Source of the DNA: an uncultured Atopobiaceae bacterium
GTDB taxonomy: Bacteria > Actinomycetota > Coriobacteriia > Coriobacteriales > Atopobiaceae
Length of the DNA stretch: 6,023 bases
Assembly (NCBI GenBank): GCA_947581665.1
Contig: CANPVI010000096.1
Location: 1 to 6,023, forward strand
Direction: 5' to 3'
Shown one piece after another: positions 4,555 to 6,023 of the stretch. The stretch's first letter is position 1, and each line of letters starts with the position of its first letter. The translations under genes were made by a program, and so were the position numbers. The notes beneath the pieces were generated by a model. The model searched no databases and was not told where the DNA came from. It saw only the letters and a list, made by a program, of their open reading frames with translations.

Positions 4555-6023
4555 ATGGCTGGCACGTATCACAGCACGCGCGGAACCGGCGAAGTCGTCG
4601 ATGCGAAGGTGGCAATCCTCGAGGGCCTCGCGAAAGACGGCGGCCTTTTCGTGAGCGACGAGGTGCTCGACCAGCGCCTCGACCTCGACGCGCTCGGCCT
4701 CGAGCCGAGATCCGAGGTGGACTACCTCGCGCACGCGCGCCAGGTGCTCTCGCTCCTCATCGACGCCTATACCCCCGAGGAGATCGATCGCGCCGTGGCC
4801 AGCGCGTACGGCACGACCTTCTCCGACCCCGCGATCACCCCGCTCTCGCCCTTCGGCGAGGACTGGCGCCTCGAGCTCTTCCATGGCCCCACCTGCGCCT
4901 TCAAGGACGTGGCGCTCCAAATGCTGCCGCGTCTGGTGGAGATCGCGCTCGCCACGAGCAGCGCCGCCACCCCCGGCGAGCGCGTGCTCATCCTCACCGC
5001 CACGTCGGGCGACACCGGCAAGGCGGCGCTCGCGGGCTTCGCGGACGTGGACCGCACGGCGATCGTCGTCTTCTATCCCGACGGCCTCGTGAGCGACGTG
5101 CAGCGCCTGCAGATGGTCACGCAGCTGGGCGAAAACGTCGGCGTCACGGCCGTTGCCGGCACGTTCGACGACGCGCAGACCGCAGTGAAGCGCGTGTTTT
5201 CCGACCGCGCCTTCGAGGCGCGCCTCGCCGAGCGCGGCATCGTGCTCTCGAGCGCGAACTCCATCAACGTCGGACGCCTCGTCCCGCAGGTCGTCTACTA
5301 CGTGGATGCGTGGTGCGCGCTCGTACGCGCGGGAAAGGTCGGCGCCGCCGAGCCCGTGGACTTCTTCGTGCCGACGGGCAACTTCGGCGACATCCTCGCC
5401 GGCTACCTCGCGAAACGCCTCGGCCTGCCCGTGGGGCGGCTCTGCATCTGCTCGAACGCGAACGATGTGCTCGTGGACTTCCTCGCCACCGGCGTCTACG
5501 ACCGGCGCCGTGAATTCAAGAAGTCGATCTCGCCCTCGATGGACATCCTCGTCTCGTCGAACCTCGAGCGCCTGCTCTACTACGAGAGCGACGGCGACTG
5601 CGAGCTCGTGGCGAGCCTCATGGCCGATCTTCAGGAAAAGGGCCGATACACGGTGCCGGAGCACGTGATGGCGCGCATCCGCGAGACCTTCTCCGCAGGC
5701 CGTGCGGACGATGACGCCACGCGCGCCGCCATCAAACGCGCTTGGGAGGAGCACGGCATCCTCATCGACCCGCATACCGGCGTGGGCGCGAGCGTACTCG
5801 CCGCGAGCGAGCCTCAGGGCCGCCAGCGCGTGCTCCTCTCCACCGCCTCACCGTTCAAGTTCCCCGCGGACGTGCTCCGCGCGCTTGGCGCACCGGAGGA
5901 GGGCTCGGGTTTCGCCGCGATGGCCGCCCTCGCGAAGCTCACCGGCGAGACCCCTCCCGCGCAGCTTTCCGCCCTCGAGGACGCGCCGGTGCGTCCTCGA
6001 GGGCGGAAAGCTGCGCGGGAGGG
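4555..6023 (+). CDS. thrC: Threonine synthase (3' end missing or corrupted)
   Basis: This pyridoxal-phosphate enzyme converts O-phospho-L-homoserine and water to L-threonine and phosphate, the last step of threonine synthesis. The N-terminal domain begins MAGTYHSTRGTGE and contains AILEGLAKDGGLFVSDE (20-36), typical of the long E. coli-type ThrC. The PLP lysine is K117 in HGPTCAFKDVALQ, followed by TATSGDTGKAAL (148-159), SSANSINVGRLVPQVVYY (232-249), the phosphate-binding loop PTGNFGDI (273-280), IDPHTGVGAS (404-413) and TASPFKFP (430-437). The start at 4555 is set by AAAGGAG 4 nt upstream and by the family N-terminus. The frame stays open to the window edge (489 codons). However, from about codon 480 the sequence is the reverse complement of the preceding codons, and residues after APVR (PRGRKAARE) do not look like a ThrC terminus. 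Genuine coding is probably reliable to about residue 479, with perhaps 10-25 native residues missing. The gene is divergent from hom. Confidence 0.95.
   Translation, partial: MAGTYHSTRGTGEVVDAKVAILEGLAKDGGLFVSDEVLDQRLDLDALGLEPRSEVDYLAHARQVLSLLIDAYTPEEIDRAVASAYGTTFSDPAITPLSPFGEDWRLELFHGPTCAFKDVALQMLPRLVEIALATSSAATPGERVLILTATSGDTGKAALAGFADVDRTAIVVFYPDGLVSDVQRLQMVTQLGENVGVTAVAGTFDDAQTAVKRVFSDRAFEARLAERGIVLSSANSINVGRLVPQVVYYVDAWCALVRAGKVGAAEPVDFFVPTGNFGDILAGYLAKRLGLPVGRLCICSNANDVLVDFLATGVYDRRREFKKSISPSMDILVSSNLERLLYYESDGDCELVASLMADLQEKGRYTVPEHVMARIRETFSAGRADDDATRAAIKRAWEEHGILIDPHTGVGASVLAASEPQGRQRVLLSTASPFKFPADVLRALGAPEEGSGFAAMAALAKLTGETPPAQLSALEDAPVRPRGRKAARE
5952..6023. repeat. 72-nt terminal fold-back palindrome (probable artefact)
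   Basis: Positions 5952-5984 and 5991-6023 are exact 33-nt reverse complements around the 6-nt loop GCCGGT. The only mismatch across all 72 positions is the pair 5985/5990. The left arm is ordinary thrC coding sequence and the right arm runs exactly to the window end. GACGC and GCGTC flanking the loop form a short hairpin that could have seeded a snap-back copy during amplification or a graph fold in assembly. A genuine terminator is unlikely: there is no T run and the stem would lie inside the coding region. Confidence 0.9.

Noticed and set aside
4374..4565. Small minus-strand open frame (63 codons) across the thrC-side repeats
   Set aside because: Its sequence is generated by the 26-bp repeats, whose period is not a multiple of three. 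No supporting start signal was seen and it overlaps the thrC control region.
4510..5775. Minus-strand open frame of about 421 codons opposite thrC
   Set aside because: It is a shadow of thrC rich in Arg/His/Val/Glu with no recognisable domain. The plus strand encodes a full set of threonine synthase motifs.
5952..6023. Rho-independent terminator of thrC
   Set aside because: The stem lies within coding sequence, no T tract follows, and the perfect 33-bp arm is far longer than normal terminators.

Overview
The window is GC-rich DNA with third codon positions that are almost all G or C. It is a nearly complete threonine/aspartate-family amino-acid biosynthesis locus. Four recognisable enzymes are present: homoserine dehydrogenase (hom), aspartate kinase (lysC), aspartate-semialdehyde dehydrogenase (asd) and threonine synthase (thrC). 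A fifth gene at the left edge is partial and encodes an unrecognised membrane protein. The GC content, the monofunctional aspartokinase resembling the Bacillus YclM type, and the roughly 490-residue threonine synthase suggest a high-GC Gram-positive organism, possibly an actinobacterium of the Coriobacteriia type. This is an inference from general resemblance and is not proven by the sequence.

Layout, left to right. Positions 1-331 hold the N-terminal 110 codons of the membrane protein on the minus strand. Then, also on the minus strand, come asd (348-1595), lysC (1601-2920) and hom (2943-4136). Transcription runs hom, lysC, asd, membrane protein, with gaps of 22, 5 and 16 nt and a Shine-Dalgarno sequence before each start, so this reads as one operon. 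Positions 4137-4554 are a 418-bp intergenic region. thrC starts at 4555 on the plus strand, transcribed divergently, and runs to the right edge.

Together the genes convert aspartate to aspartyl phosphate (LysC), aspartate semialdehyde (Asd) and homoserine (Hom), and convert phosphohomoserine to threonine (ThrC). The homoserine kinase step (thrB) is absent here. Aspartate semialdehyde also feeds lysine/diaminopimelate synthesis, and homoserine feeds methionine synthesis.

The most unusual part is the intergenic region. It carries seven copies of a 24-29 bp GC-rich repeat built around a TACGC-N-GCGTA-like dyad. Three copies point toward hom and four point toward thrC, flanking a less GC-rich centre. 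The copies therefore read in the same sense relative to each outgoing transcript, which suggests a shared regulatory array or a small intergenic repeat family. The second oddity is at the extreme right edge: the last 72 nt are a near-perfect palindrome in which the end of thrC folds back on itself. This is most likely an assembly or amplification artefact, so the last residues of the thrC translation should not be trusted.
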